From UBA6168 sp041163745 (GTDB lineage Bacteria; Bacteroidota; Bacteroidia; Chitinophagales; Saprospiraceae), in contig JBEAQU010000068.1 of assembly GCA_041163745.1 (NCBI GenBank), positions 27,873 to 91,872 on the forward strand: a stretch of DNA of 64,000 nt. The letters are read 5' to 3'. The position numbers were made by a program, and so were the translations under genes. The notes beneath the pieces were generated by a model, which saw only the letters and a program-made list of their open reading frames with translations, was not told the DNA's origin and searched no databases. Position 1 is the stretch's first letter, and the number at the start of each line of letters is the position of its first letter. Shown here in pieces: positions 53,461-63,038 of the stretch.

Positions 53461-56400
53461 TCAATCGCTGCGGGTGAAGACGGTGACCGGACCGTTGTTC
53501 TCGGCGACCACGACAGATTCCCGTCCGTCGGCACGCCGGATTACCAGGGCGGAACGCACGTTTCCCTGCGCCCAAAGGCCGGACACCGGATTGGGCACCC
53601 AGGACAGCCCCCCTTCGCCGTCACTTTTCAGCAAACAACCGGTCCCGGCGTCACAACGGCCTGTTTCCACCTCGACCGCATATTTGTTTCCGAGCAGAAA
53701 GAGGTCCGCATGGCCGTCCCGGTCGACATCATGGACCAGAATATCCTGTACCGGCGCCGACTGGGCTTGTATGGGCAGTTCATGACGTACGAAGCGGCCG
53801 TTCCGGTTTTCCCACCAACAGGAAGCCAGGGTGTAGGCCAGGGATTGATGGGCAGCCGAAAGGACCTCCCCCGGGAAGACATCCTGGAGGACAGCGGCGC
53901 CGTAATCCTTGTAGAAAAGGAATTTTTTCTTGAGCGGCGGCAATTGCTTGATCAGGATGTCCCGGTGGCGGTATGGAAACAGGAATCCGTCCTCATAGTA
54001 TGCCATGATCGGTTCGATGCTGCCGTTGTCGTCGAAATCGGCGGAGAAGCACCGGAGCGGGGCCTCGTCGGAAGCCCGGAGGGGGGAGTTCCGTCCAAAA
54101 TTGCCGGTGATGAGGTCCGTGTCTCCGTCTCCATCCAGGTCTGCGACCCCCAAGGCTCCCCAGAGTCCGTTGCTGCCGACCAATCCGAAAGCGGAGGTCC
54201 TGTCCTGGAAACGGCTGCCTGTCCATTCGAAGACGGACACCGGCATCCACTCTCCCACGACGACAAGTTCCGGGCGGCCGTTTCCGTCGAGGTCTGACCA
54301 TTGCAGGTCTGTGACCATGCCGCAGGCGGTGAAATCTCCTCCTGCGGTGTTGGTGACATCGGAAAACCGGCCATTGTCATTGCGCAGGACCATGCTGACG
54401 GGAGGCAGCGGATATTGCCCGGCGGATACCCGACCACCTAGCAGCAGGTCGAGGTCACCGTCCGCATCGATATCCGCTGCGAGTGCCGCCTTGCCGGGCG
54501 TCCGGATGTCCGGGAGGGTACCTGCCGGAGCCTTGGAGAAACGCCCGGTGCCGTCGTTCAGATACAAGCGGGATTGCCAGGCGAGGGAGGTGTCTCCCTC
54601 CACCCCGCCGCTGACGATGAAGAGGTCCTGGTCCTGGTCGCCGTCGGCATCGAAGAAGAGCGCATCGTTGTCCTCGTAGATGGCGTCGGCCTGCAGGTCG
54701 GGTGACAAGGCTGGCTCGAAACGGCCGGCTTCGCTTTGCAGGAAGAGGCTGCCCGGACTGTTGTAGGCATTGCCGATGTAAAGGTCCTGGCGGCCGTCGG
54801 CGTTGACATCGGCGGCGGCCATGCCGGGCCCCAGCTCCGACAGCCGCCAGGGCAGCAGGAAATGGTGGTCCAGGTCGTCATAGATGTTCTCCTGATGTCG
54901 GAAGGAGAGACCGCTGTGGATATCCGGTGCGAAGACCGCCGCCGTTGTTGGCGGCAGGATGGCGGGTCCCGCATCCACCGGCTGTCTGATCTCCAGCCGT
55001 TGGTCGGCCTGGACTCCTTCCTGCAAGGTGCGGGTGCCGTCCGGCCAACGCACCTCGATACGGACGGGCCCTCCATATGCCCCGAGACCGAAATGCAGGA
55101 GCGGCTCCACGGTGGAGAAGATCCCACGGGTGGTGTGCAGTTCCTGGAATTGGACGGACGATCCCGCCGTCAGTGTGACGGCCGCTCCGATGGCCGAAGG
55201 ATTCGCACCCCGGCCGGTGAGCCGCAGTTGGATGAAATGCGCGTCCGGCCGGCCGGCACTTAGATTCTCATACAGGAAGGGAGGCTCTTCCAGGTTGTTT
55301 ACAATCCACTCCAGGTCGCCGTCTCCGTCGAGATCGGCATAAGCGGACCCGTTCGACCAGGATGGCGGCACGGTGCACCACTCGCCGGATTTGTCCTCGA
55401 AGGCCCAGGCGCCGGTGTTGCGGAAAATGAAGTTGCGAACCTTGTAGACGGGTATGTGGCGGACGATGTCGTCGAGCGTCCGGAACGGGCGCACCTTGCT
55501 TTTTGCGGACAGCTGTGGATAGACGAAGTTTATGAAATCGGCATCGGTCACTTCCCGGCGAAATCCGTTGGAGATGGTCAGGTCCTTGAAGCCGTCGTTG
55601 TCAACATCGAACAGAAGACAACCCCAGCTCCAGTCGGTCCGGTCGATGCCGGCCAGACAGGCGATGTCGCTGAAGGTACCATTGCCGTTGTTGCGTTGCA
55701 GGGTATTGCGCACCACCGGTTCGAAATAACCGTATTGGATGATCGTGTTGTACCTGCTTTGGGAGTTGGTGTTTGTCGTTGTCTTCCGGCGGTAGTGGTG
55801 CACCGGTGCCATATCCAGTGTGACAAGGTCCAGGAGGCCGTCGTTGTCGAAATCGGCGATGTCCGTACCCATGGTATGTTGGGCTGTGTGCTGGAAATAG
55901 TCGGACAGACGGTCGGTGAAGGTACCGTCTCCGTTGTTGATGTAGAACAGGTCCGGCTGGACATAGTCGTTGGCGACGTACACGTCCGGATACCCGTCCC
56001 GGTTGATGTCGGAAACCGCTACGCTTTGACTGTAGCCCAGGTTCCAGATACCAGCCTGCCGGGAGACATCCGAAAAAGTGCCGTTGCCGTTGTTTCGGAA
56101 AAGACGGTCGGTATCCAGTTCGTCGACGGGCTTGATAAAGGGGCTTGCCTTGCCAGTGACGGAATCCCGGGTGATGTTGAGCTGGCTGATGTAGGACTGT
56201 GTAGTGGGGGTGTTCAGGAGATAGAGGTCGAGGTCCCCGTCGAGGTCGTAGTCGAAGAAATTCGCTCCGACGGAAAGGGAGACGTTGTCCAGGCCGTAGG
56301 CCGCCGCCCGGTCGGTGAAGCTGCCGTCGCGATTGTTGACGAAGAGCAGGTTGCGCCTGTCTTCCGGTCGGATATTGGTGCCGGCGCGGCAGAGATAGAT

Positions 56401-56883
56401 GTCCATCCAGCCGTCGGCGTTGACATCCACGGCGACCGCAGCTGTTTTGAAACCTTCGGGGGCGGCGAGACCGGCCGTTTCGGTGACGTCGCGGAAGTGC
56501 AGGCCACCCTCGTTGAGATAGAGGGCGTTGGGGCCGTTGCTGGCGACGAGGAAGATGTCCGTCAATCCGTCGTTGTTGAAATCCGCCGTGGCAATCCCCC
56601 CGCCGTTATAGATATTGACGTTCGTAATCAGATTGTTTTCTATTGTTTCCTGGATGTTGTTCGCAAAGGTGACCCCGCTTTCCTCCGGCGAAATCAGCCG
56701 TAGCAACGGTTGCGCGGCTTCCAGGGTAGGCTCCGCTCCGACAAAGTCTTCCAATGACGGACGCCCCTGCGGGAGCGGCGGCGGCCGGTGTTCTTCCGAA
56801 CAGGCGTAGAACGCACAGCAGAGCAACATTCCACGCAATGGCCAAAACGGGGATGTGATGGGCAATAACCTTTTCATGCGCAA
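53461..56883 (-). CDS. FG-GAP/VCBS repeat lipoprotein with ASPIC/UnbV domain (CRTAC1 family)
   Basis: A 1140-residue surface lipoprotein with lipobox CAFYAC (Cys28). ATG 56883 is used; ATG 56877 two codons on is equally good. The body is a beta-propeller set of FG-GAP repeats with calcium-binding loops (DFNNDGLTDIF, DVNADGWMDIY, DINRDGYPDVY, DIDADGDLDLL) from about residue 90 to 500 and again 680-1130. Between them is the ASPIC/UnbV domain (GAAVTLTAGSSVQFQELHTTRG, then FGLGAYGGPVRIEVRWPDG). The family is widespread in Bacteroidota near SusCD-type genes, and roles in glycan or protein binding at the surface have been proposed. No SusCD pair is here. Confidence 0.92.
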   Translation of the reverse strand: MRMKRLLPITSPFWPLRGMLLCCAFYACSEEHRPPPLPQGRPSLEDFVGAEPTLEAAQPLLRLISPEESGVTFANNIQETIENNLITNVNIYNGGGIATADFNNDGLTDIFLVASNGPNALYLNEGGLHFRDVTETAGLAAPEGFKTAAVAVDVNADGWMDIYLCRAGTNIRPEDRRNLLFVNNRDGSFTDRAAAYGLDNVSLSVGANFFDYDLDGDLDLYLLNTPTTQSYISQLNITRDSVTGKASPFIKPVDELDTDRLFRNNGNGTFSDVSRQAGIWNLGYSQSVAVSDINRDGYPDVYVANDYVQPDLFYINNGDGTFTDRLSDYFQHTAQHTMGTDIADFDNDGLLDLVTLDMAPVHHYRRKTTTNTNSQSRYNTIIQYGYFEPVVRNTLQRNNGNGTFSDIACLAGIDRTDWSWGCLLFDVDNDGFKDLTISNGFRREVTDADFINFVYPQLSAKSKVRPFRTLDDIVRHIPVYKVRNFIFRNTGAWAFEDKSGEWCTVPPSWSNGSAYADLDGDGDLEWIVNNLEEPPFLYENLSAGRPDAHFIQLRLTGRGANPSAIGAAVTLTAGSSVQFQELHTTRGIFSTVEPLLHFGLGAYGGPVRIEVRWPDGTRTLQEGVQADQRLEIRQPVDAGPAILPPTTAAVFAPDIHSGLSFRHQENIYDDLDHHFLLPWRLSELGPGMAAADVNADGRQDLYIGNAYNSPGSLFLQSEAGRFEPALSPDLQADAIYEDNDALFFDADGDQDQDLFIVSGGVEGDTSLAWQSRLYLNDGTGRFSKAPAGTLPDIRTPGKAALAADIDADGDLDLLLGGRVSAGQYPLPPVSMVLRNDNGRFSDVTNTAGGDFTACGMVTDLQWSDLDGNGRPELVVVGEWMPVSVFEWTGSRFQDRTSAFGLVGSNGLWGALGVADLDGDGDTDLITGNFGRNSPLRASDEAPLRCFSADFDDNGSIEPIMAYYEDGFLFPYRHRDILIKQLPPLKKKFLFYKDYGAAVLQDVFPGEVLSAAHQSLAYTLASCWWENRNGRFVRHELPIQAQSAPVQDILVHDVDRDGHADLFLLGNKYAVEVETGRCDAGTGCLLKSDGEGGLSWVPNPVSGLWAQGNVRSALVIRRADGRESVVVAENNGPVTVFTRSD

Positions 56884-58304
56884 TTATGATAGCTGCCGAC
56901 CGGCCGGCACGCGACCGTATCTGCCAGGTAGCGAAACGGACCGACGTCCGGGTGGTTGACCTGTCTTATTACCGCCACTTTCTGCATGAAAGGCTCCTTG
57001 AACGGAAAAGACAACTGTTACCGCGAACGGGAGTTAGGGCTGCCACCTTACTGAAATATTCTGTGTAGGTAATGTATCGTGACGAAAGAAAGCATGAGCG
57101 TCCGTGTGCTGTCGAAAGAATCCGGCGAACCACTTTCGGAAAATCCGCCTGCCGGAGACCAGCGCAGACTCCATTCCGCCGAAGCCATTAAAAAATCCAA
57201 CCCTTACAACAATCTTTCTTTACGAAAAAAACAATCCTCCGGTTTCATATGAAAGTACTTTTTCCGACAAATTATGAATAATCAGCGTCGCGAACCTTTC
57301 TTTATCGCATGTCTCTTTTCCAGCGCATGGCAGGCAGTGGTTGTGGGGCATTGCTCCTGTTAAGCCTCCTTTTTTGAACTCATCTAACCGTAAATCCGAA
57401 TATTCTACGGAACAGGTAATTCTTGTATATGGGCGGTGATCCCGGCTCGTTCAGGGATTTCGGATGTTCGCCATTGGACGTCTGCTGTGGCCTTGTAAAG
57501 TGCATTACAGGCATCGCCATGTTTCCAAGCGTGCGTATGCGAACAAAAATTTAAGCTTGCCAGTTCTTCGAACAGTCGGTCAACCGGCATCCATGACAGG
57601 TGGTTAGGAAACATCCTTCCCCTGTTTGCCGCTCGGTTCCCCTACAGGAACGACCTGCTTGCATGACACGCCTGAACCCATCCATCGTCTCCTTTACTTC
57701 ATTACGGGTTTGCAGTATGCAGACGCTTGCAGCGCGTTCATACGGCAAGGCGGGCAAGACATCAGGGACAAGGTCCCAGACTTGTGCTGTTCCTGGTGGA
57801 ATTAGTCCATGTCGTATTCTATTCTATCCTGCGCCACACACGCCGGATGATCGCGCTGTTCTTCCGGTCGGATAGTCCGTCAAAAAAAGGAATGGATACG
57901 GCGGTGGCTTCCTACCTTGCGGATGAAAGCAGCTTGACAAACCGAATGGGCCGGATGTGCCCGTCGAAAGCCATTTTATCCCCCGTAACCGATCGGCGAA
58001 TGATTACGCTTGGGCGCAATGGCAAAATGAAGTCGTCGCGCAGGAGCGCAGAAAAAATTTTCTTACGCGTCAAGCCCCTTGTCCGAGTCGATGACCGCTT
58101 TTTTCTGTCGGCTTTCCTCCCAAGCTGTCTTCATAAAAGCAAACTCCCGGCGCTCACCGCCCGTAAGGCGTTGGTAAAGAGTTCATTTCCATCGTGAGCA
58201 AAATTTGACAGGGCGTTTATCTCCGGCCGATAGTCCGTTCTTGCTGTTATAGCCGAGCATGGCCATCGCTTCGTATGCAGCGCGTTTCTTCCACGAGTGC
58301 GAAC
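56884..58304. other. Long intergenic region, no supported gene
   Basis: About 1.4 kb. The first 450 bases are AT-rich upstream DNA of the UnbV lipoprotein gene. From 57400 to 58200, open frames occur on both strands (for example minus-strand frames around 57405-57757 and a plus-strand one at 57727-58197), but none has a recognisable motif, signal peptide or consistent composition, and they contradict each other. It may hold decayed genes. A repeat fragment starts at 58305. Confidence 0.4.
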
Positions 58305-58490
58305 GGGCGCAAATCAGATGGTCGGTTCCGCTTTGATCCGAGTTGATGCGCGATGGTGCGGCCGAAGTGGTGACGGAATGGCAGGTTCGTTGTTCTAAGG
58401 AAGGTACTTGCTCTCCGCTTCGCAGGGAAAGCTGGACTGCGAATTTTAGAGGATTAGGCCGATGGCAAGTATTTTTTCCTTTTTTAACTA
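58305..58490 (+). repeat. Dispersed MITE-like repeat, copy E (left half)
   Basis: It starts GGGCGCAAATCAGATGGTCG and follows the element through GATGCGCGATGGTGCGGCCG, CTCTCCGCTTCGCAGGG and GAATTTTAGAGGATTAGGCC, then runs into a T-run and diverges. The right half and right terminal repeat are absent. Its right part overlaps the upstream region of the metallophosphoesterase gene, so it may supply that gene's leader. Confidence 0.6.
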
Positions 58491-58524
58491 TCTGTATTTA
58501 AAAAATACTGACAAGACAAAACAC

Positions 58525-59505
58525 ATGGAAAGACGAGAACTGATTCTTTCGATGGCTGCTGCCTACGGCGGTCTGGCCTTCGGGTCCTCGCCGGCTCAAG
58601 GTCCGCGGAGACAAAGCAATTTTTCTGTGGACGGGAACCACGTCCGGTTTTACCATTCCGCTATTCGGGAGTCCTTTGTGATCATCATGCTGGCGGACAC
58701 CCATCTTTTTAGGGATGATGAGCGTGGGGAAGCCTTCCGAACATACAGTGGCCGCATGGCAAAAGCCTACAACAAAACCGTACACTTCCAGACGCTGGAA
58801 GCCACCCACCCGGAGGCTTGCTTTGAAGAAACCCTGGCGATTGCAGCAAAAGAAAATGCCAGGCTCCTTGCATTGGTCGGCGATATTTTCAGTTTTCCCT
58901 CGGAAGCGGCCATAGCGTGGGCGGCGGAAAGGCTGGAAAAGGTAGGTTTGCCCTGGCTCTATGTAGCGGGAAACCATGACTGGCACTACGAGGGTATGCC
59001 AGGCTCTCTCGCCGCTCTGCGTGATACCTGGACGCAAAAAAGGCTCCTGCGGCTCTATCAAAACGAACATCCCCTCATGACATCCCGCGAAATTGGCGGG
59101 GTGCGCTTTGTCGCCCTGGACAATTCCGATTACCAGGTCACCGAGGCACAGCTCGCTTTTTTTCAACAGGAAATCGCCCTGGGTAAACCTGTGATATTGA
59201 TGGTACACATTCCTTTATACGCTCCCGGGCGGCCGGTCGGGTTTGGCTGCGGGCATCCGGATTGGGGCGCGTCAACAGACGAGAATCATGCCCTGGAGCG
59301 GCGGGAGCGGTGGCCTGAAACCGGACATTCAACGATTACCCGCGCCTTCCATAAGGCCGTGCTGGCCGCCCCTAATCTGCTCGGCGTGCTGGCCGGTCAT
59401 ATCCATACCCAATCGCTGGATGTGATGGACGGACTGCCGCAAATCGTCACGCGCGCCAATGCAAACGGAGCCTACCTGAAAGTGGAGTTTCTGCCCTTCG
59501 GGTAA
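58525..59505 (+). CDS. Calcineurin-like metallophosphoesterase, exported
   Basis: A 326-residue protein from ATG 58525 (MERRELILSMAAAYGGLAFG), which gives a signal peptide with paired arginines, possibly Tat-type; the ATG at 58462 lies inside the repeat fragment and is rejected. Two-metal site motifs appear in order: LADTHL (DxH), LVGDIFS (GD), AGNHDWHY (GNHD), VHIPLY (H) and AGHIHT (GHxH). These match the purple-acid/calcineurin phosphoesterase fold. The substrate is unknown; phosphodiesters or phosphomonoesters outside the cytoplasm are likely. It is flanked on both sides by copies of the MITE-like repeat. Confidence 0.9.
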   Translation: MERRELILSMAAAYGGLAFGSSPAQGPRRQSNFSVDGNHVRFYHSAIRESFVIIMLADTHLFRDDERGEAFRTYSGRMAKAYNKTVHFQTLEATHPEACFEETLAIAAKENARLLALVGDIFSFPSEAAIAWAAERLEKVGLPWLYVAGNHDWHYEGMPGSLAALRDTWTQKRLLRLYQNEHPLMTSREIGGVRFVALDNSDYQVTEAQLAFFQQEIALGKPVILMVHIPLYAPGRPVGFGCGHPDWGASTDENHALERRERWPETGHSTITRAFHKAVLAAPNLLGVLAGHIHTQSLDVMDGLPQIVTRANANGAYLKVEFLPFG

Positions 59506-59815
59506 TACCGATACTGTGTCCTTCTTGGGAATTCCCTCAAAATAAGTAACTGACATTACGCACCCTAAAAATCAGGATAGTAAAGTTCTTTGACTGTATG
59601 ACATTTATGGTTCACAATCACGAGCCATTAGAAAAGCAGACACCCTTGAACTGTATGTTGACTACCGCTTGCATACCAGGGTCTAGCCTGCGCCGTTGAC
59701 ATGAGCGAGGCATTGTGCAAGGCCCACATCATGAACATATTACAAGGGCGAAAGCCCAGTAAGCGCTGGACCAGAAGGACTTTTGGAAATTAGTTTAGTC
59801 GTTGGTCAGCAAGAT
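59506..59815. other. Intergenic, nothing recognised
   Basis: About 310 bases between the metallophosphoesterase stop and repeat copy F. It has short frames only, no hairpin with a T-run, and no family motif. Confidence 0.4.
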
Positions 59816-60171
59816 GGGCGTAAACCAAACTGGGCGATCACAAAGGCTTGGAAGACCAACTTTCCCCGCGAGCGAATCCCCTCCCGCTCTTCAACACCCA
59901 TGCCCAGCGCCGCGTGCCCCTCTCCGAGAAGCGGGGAGCAAAATCTCCGTGATAAAAAAGCGCAGCACTTTCCAAAATCCTCCCAATCAGAAAATTACAA
60001 AAGAAAAAAATCCCTGAATTAGCTTAATCCTAAAAATTCGCGTAGCAGCATCCTCGCGAAGCGGGGCGCAAAAAATCCGCTTCCAACGAATCCGCCATTC
60101 CTTCACCGCTTCGGCCGCGACATGGCGCATCAACTCAAATCAAAGCCGAACCGACAAAATGGTTTGCGCCC
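59816..60171 (-). repeat. Dispersed MITE-like repeat, copy F (complete, reverse orientation)
   Basis: A 356-base element with both ends. The plus-strand left end is GGGCGTAAACCAAACTG and the right end is CATTTTGTCGG-like on the complement, closing with GGTTTGCGCCC. Read on the minus strand it has the same order as copies A and G: GCCGAAGCGG patch, CGCTTCGCG, GAATTTTTAGGATTAAGC, T-run, GCGCTTTTTTATCACGG, and the CTCCCCGCTTCTCGG palindrome. It is immediately followed by a second right-end remnant in the other orientation. Confidence 0.75.
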
Positions 60172-60186
60172 GGCTGGTCTGCTGCG

Positions 60187-60335
60187 GACTTGAGATCCGA
60201 CAGTTTGGTTTACGCCCTTGAGATATTGGCCTTGCATGTCAGACCAGGTGTTTGTCGGCGGCCTTTACGCTGTTTTCTTGGCGGGGATTTGTTCACCACT
60301 TCGCGATGCGGGGCTGGCGGATATGGCTGGGTCCG
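60187..60335 (+). repeat. Remnant of the MITE-like repeat beside copy F
   Basis: GATCCGACAGTTTGGTTTACGCCC-type right end lies at 60195-60217, in plus orientation, only 24 bases from copy F. Further right, TTTGTCGGCGGCCTTTACGC, GGGGATTTGTTC and CGCGATGCGGGG resemble the middle of copy C. These are probably leftovers of one or two older insertions. The stretch 60336-60438 up to hypE shows nothing else. Confidence 0.45.
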
Positions 60336-60438
60336 ACCGGGACGACCGGGCCGGAGGCCCCGGCGGTTTGAAAGACGCCGGTCGTTCGAACGATGCCGAG
60401 AAGCAGCGGCCGGGTCCAAGGCCCGAAGCGCGTTTCCA

Positions 60439-61503
60439 TCAGCAGATCCGCGGCAACTGTTCCCCGACGGGAGGATGGACGACGCGGGTGCCACCGGTTC
60501 GGGTCTGGAGGAGGAGCCGGCCGGGATGGTCGGCCATGATTTCCCCGACCACTTCGGCGGCGGCTGCATGGGGAAGCGTACGGAGGAATGCGCAGCAATC
60601 AGCGGCTACACCGGCCGGGACGACGGCCAGGAACACCCCTTCGTTGGCGACGAACAGCGGGTCGAGGCCGAGCAGTTCGCAGGCGGCGGCCACCGGCGGC
60701 AGGATGGGAATGGCTGATTCCTGCAGGCGGATGCCGACCTGACGGCTTCCGGCGAGTTCTGACAGGGCGGTGGCGAGTCCGCCCCGGGTCGGGTCGCGCA
60801 GGAAGTGCACATCGTTTCCGTAACGGTCCAGGAGTGCCCGGACGGTGGCGGCCAGGGAGGCGCTGTCGCTGAGGATGTCCGATTCGAACGCCAGCCCATC
60901 GCGAACACTGAGGATGGCCATGCCATGGCTGGCGACCGGCCCGCTCAGCAGCACGGCATCGCCGGGACGTACCCTTCCGGCGTGGATGGCTGCTCGGGGA
61001 TGAAGCCGGCCCACCCCGCTGGTGTTGACGAAGAGCTGGTCTCCCTTGCCCCGTTCCACCACCTTGGTATCTCCGGTGACAAGCTGGACACCGGCGCGAT
61101 GGGCGGCCGTGCGGATACTTTCCAAGACCTTGTAAAAGGTACGGATCGGCAGGCCCTCCTCCAATATGAAGGCAAGGGAAAGGTATTCGGGTATGGCACC
61201 GCACATGGCCAGGTCGTTGACTGTGCCATGAACGGCCAGGGAGCCGATGTCCCCGCCCGGAAAGAAGAGGGGGGAGACGACGAAGGAATCCGTCGTGAAG
61301 GCAAGTTCGGCGGCGGAGGGCGGCAGGATGGCCCCGTCATGCCGACGGGCGAGCAGCGGGTTGTCCAGCAGGCGGAAGACACCGTTTTCCAGCAACTGTG
61401 CTGTCAGGATGCCTCCGCTGCCATGGCCCAGGGTGATGCGCTCCTCTTCGGGGAAGGGAAGGGGGCAGTGCAGGGATTCGTCGGCGTGATCAGGAGGTGG
61501 CAT
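60439..61503 (-). CDS. hypE: Hydrogenase maturation factor HypE
   Basis: Dehydrates the carbamoyl group on its own C-terminal Cys to make the cyanide ligands of the NiFe-hydrogenase active site. The protein has 354 residues from ATG 61503; the open frame upstream overlaps hypD and is not family-like. It has the PurM-like ATP-binding fold: ITLGHGSGG, FTTDSFVVSP, GTVNDLAMCGA, GDTKVVERG and RDPTRGGLATALSE. It ends exactly in PRIC, the tail whose Cys carries the carbamoyl and cyanide group. It overlaps the stop of hypD by 14 bases, so the two are translationally coupled. Confidence 0.97.
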   Translation of the reverse strand: MPPPDHADESLHCPLPFPEEERITLGHGSGGILTAQLLENGVFRLLDNPLLARRHDGAILPPSAAELAFTTDSFVVSPLFFPGGDIGSLAVHGTVNDLAMCGAIPEYLSLAFILEEGLPIRTFYKVLESIRTAAHRAGVQLVTGDTKVVERGKGDQLFVNTSGVGRLHPRAAIHAGRVRPGDAVLLSGPVASHGMAILSVRDGLAFESDILSDSASLAATVRALLDRYGNDVHFLRDPTRGGLATALSELAGSRQVGIRLQESAIPILPPVAAACELLGLDPLFVANEGVFLAVVPAGVAADCCAFLRTLPHAAAAEVVGEIMADHPGRLLLQTRTGGTRVVHPPVGEQLPRIC

Positions 61504-62605
61504 CGGCAGGCATGGTTGGAAGGGCGTGATAATAAGCGGCGCAGACCCCTTCGTCGGAAACCATGGGGGCGCCCACTGGATGACGGGGACTGCAGGTGAT
61601 GCCGAAATGCGGACAATCCACCGGTTTTTTCCTGCCCTGCAGGATGTCGCCGGCGATACAGCCTCTCTCGATCGACGCATCTTCGGCTGGCCCTTGTGCC
61701 AACCGGAATCTGCAGGCGGCATCAAAGGCTGCGAAAGTCGGCCGCAGGCGCAGACCGCTGGCCGGCAGTGTCCCGATTCCCCGCCAGGCCCGGTCGGTGA
61801 TGTCAAAGACCTTCTCCAATATCCGACGCGCCTCCGTGTTGCCTTCCGACCGGACGACTCGGCGGTATTGGTTTTCCAGTCGGTGTTCACCGGCTTCCAG
61901 TTGCCGGACGGCCATCAGAATGCCCTGGAGAAGGTCGACCGGCTCGAAACCGGTCACCACGACCGGCACGCGGTGCCGGTCGACCAGCTTCCGGTACGGT
62001 TCCGTCCCCATGATGGCACACACATGTCCGGCTGCCAGGAACCCGTCGATGCCGACGCTGTCCCCTGTCAGGACCGCTTCCATTGCCGGCGGTACCAACA
62101 CCTGGGACACCAGCAGGGAAAAATTGCGCAGCCCCAGCCGCTCGGCTTGCAGGACCGCCAGCGCGTGGGCCGGCGCCGTCGTCTCGAAACCCACCGCAAA
62201 AAAGACAAATTCCCGCTCCGGCGCGGCAGCGGCAAGCCGTACGGCATCCAGGGGGGAATAGAGGACCCGGACGTCCGCCCCGGCGGCCCGGATGTCCGAC
62301 AGGCTCCGGCGGCTGCCGGGCACCCGTAGCATATCCCCGAAGGAACACAAGACCACCCCTTCGGTTTCCGCCAGCCGGATGGCTTCGTCAATCAGTACCG
62401 CCGGCGTGACACAGACCGGGCAACCCGGGCCGTGCACCATTTCCACGGCCCCTGCCAACATGGGCAGCACCCCCCCTCGCAACAACCCGTGGGTCTGTCC
62501 GCCGCACACCTCCATGAGGGTCCAGCGGCGGCGCGCCGTCGCCCGGATTTCCCGGGCATACCGGTCCACCAATTCCGGCTGTCGGTATTCCGTAAGGTAT
62601 TTCAT
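61490..62605 (-). CDS. hypD: Hydrogenase maturation factor HypD
   Basis: Fe-S scaffold that, with HypC, carries the Fe(CN)2CO unit during NiFe-hydrogenase assembly. The protein has 371 residues from ATG 62605 (MKYLTEYRQP). The redox and ligand Cys are in MEVCGGQTH (Cys34) and GPGCPVCVTP (Cys62, Cys65), and the 4Fe-4S Cys cluster lies near the C-terminus (GCIAGDIL, DCPHFGITCSP, EGVCAAYY). All are intact, so it should function. HypC, which normally precedes hypD, is absent; upstream are a MITE-like repeat and an NTF2-like gene. The hydrogenase and the other hyp genes must be elsewhere. Confidence 0.97.
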   Translation of the reverse strand: MKYLTEYRQPELVDRYAREIRATARRRWTLMEVCGGQTHGLLRGGVLPMLAGAVEMVHGPGCPVCVTPAVLIDEAIRLAETEGVVLCSFGDMLRVPGSRRSLSDIRAAGADVRVLYSPLDAVRLAAAAPEREFVFFAVGFETTAPAHALAVLQAERLGLRNFSLLVSQVLVPPAMEAVLTGDSVGIDGFLAAGHVCAIMGTEPYRKLVDRHRVPVVVTGFEPVDLLQGILMAVRQLEAGEHRLENQYRRVVRSEGNTEARRILEKVFDITDRAWRGIGTLPASGLRLRPTFAAFDAACRFRLAQGPAEDASIERGCIAGDILQGRKKPVDCPHFGITCSPRHPVGAPMVSDEGVCAAYYHALPTMPADATS

Positions 62606-62661
62606 AGGAAGAAGCCTGTTGGCATTCGAAGGAGCGACGACAAACCGATCCCGTCTCCCGC

Positions 62662-63015
62662 GGGCGCAAACCAAATTGTCGGTTCGGCTTTGATTTGCGT
62701 CGATGCGCCAAGTCGAGACCGAAACGGTGACGGCATGGCGGATTCATTCGAAGAGGATTTATTTTTCCCCGCAGTGCGAGAAAGCTGGTACGCGAAGTTT
62801 CAGCATTAGGCTGTTTAAAGCTATTTTCTTATATTTTTTTGATAGAAAGCGGATTGGGTGTTTCGACGCCTTTTTTTATTTACGGCATTTTGCTCCCCGT
62901 TTCGCGGAGAGGGGCACGCGACGCTGGGCACGGGTGTTGATGAGCGGGAGGAGAATCGCTTGCGGGGAAAGCTGGTCTCCTAAGCATTTGTGATCCGACA
63001 GTTTGGTTTACGACC
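62662..63015 (+). repeat. Dispersed MITE-like repeat, copy G (complete)
   Basis: A 354-base element with left end GGGCGCAAACCAAATTGTCG and right end GACAGTTTGGTTTACGACC. The two are inverted repeats with a few mismatches. The interior follows the other copies (GATGCGCCAAGTCGAGACCG, GAAGTTTCAGCATTAGGC, T-rich middle, TTTTGCTCCCCGTTTCGCGG, AAGCATTTGTGATCCGAC). Flanks TCTCCCGC and TCCCCGGC match at six of eight bases, which is not convincing as a duplication. It begins 57 bases upstream of the hypD start. Confidence 0.75.
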
Positions 63016-63038
63016 TCCCCGGCCGGCAGCCGGACCTG

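Noticed and set aside
57405..58197. Overlapping short frames that might be transposase or regulator remnants
   Set aside because: No motif survives on either strand and the frames contradict each other.
58462..58524. Upstream ATG for the metallophosphoesterase
   Set aside because: It lies within repeat copy E, and the next ATG gives a proper signal peptide.
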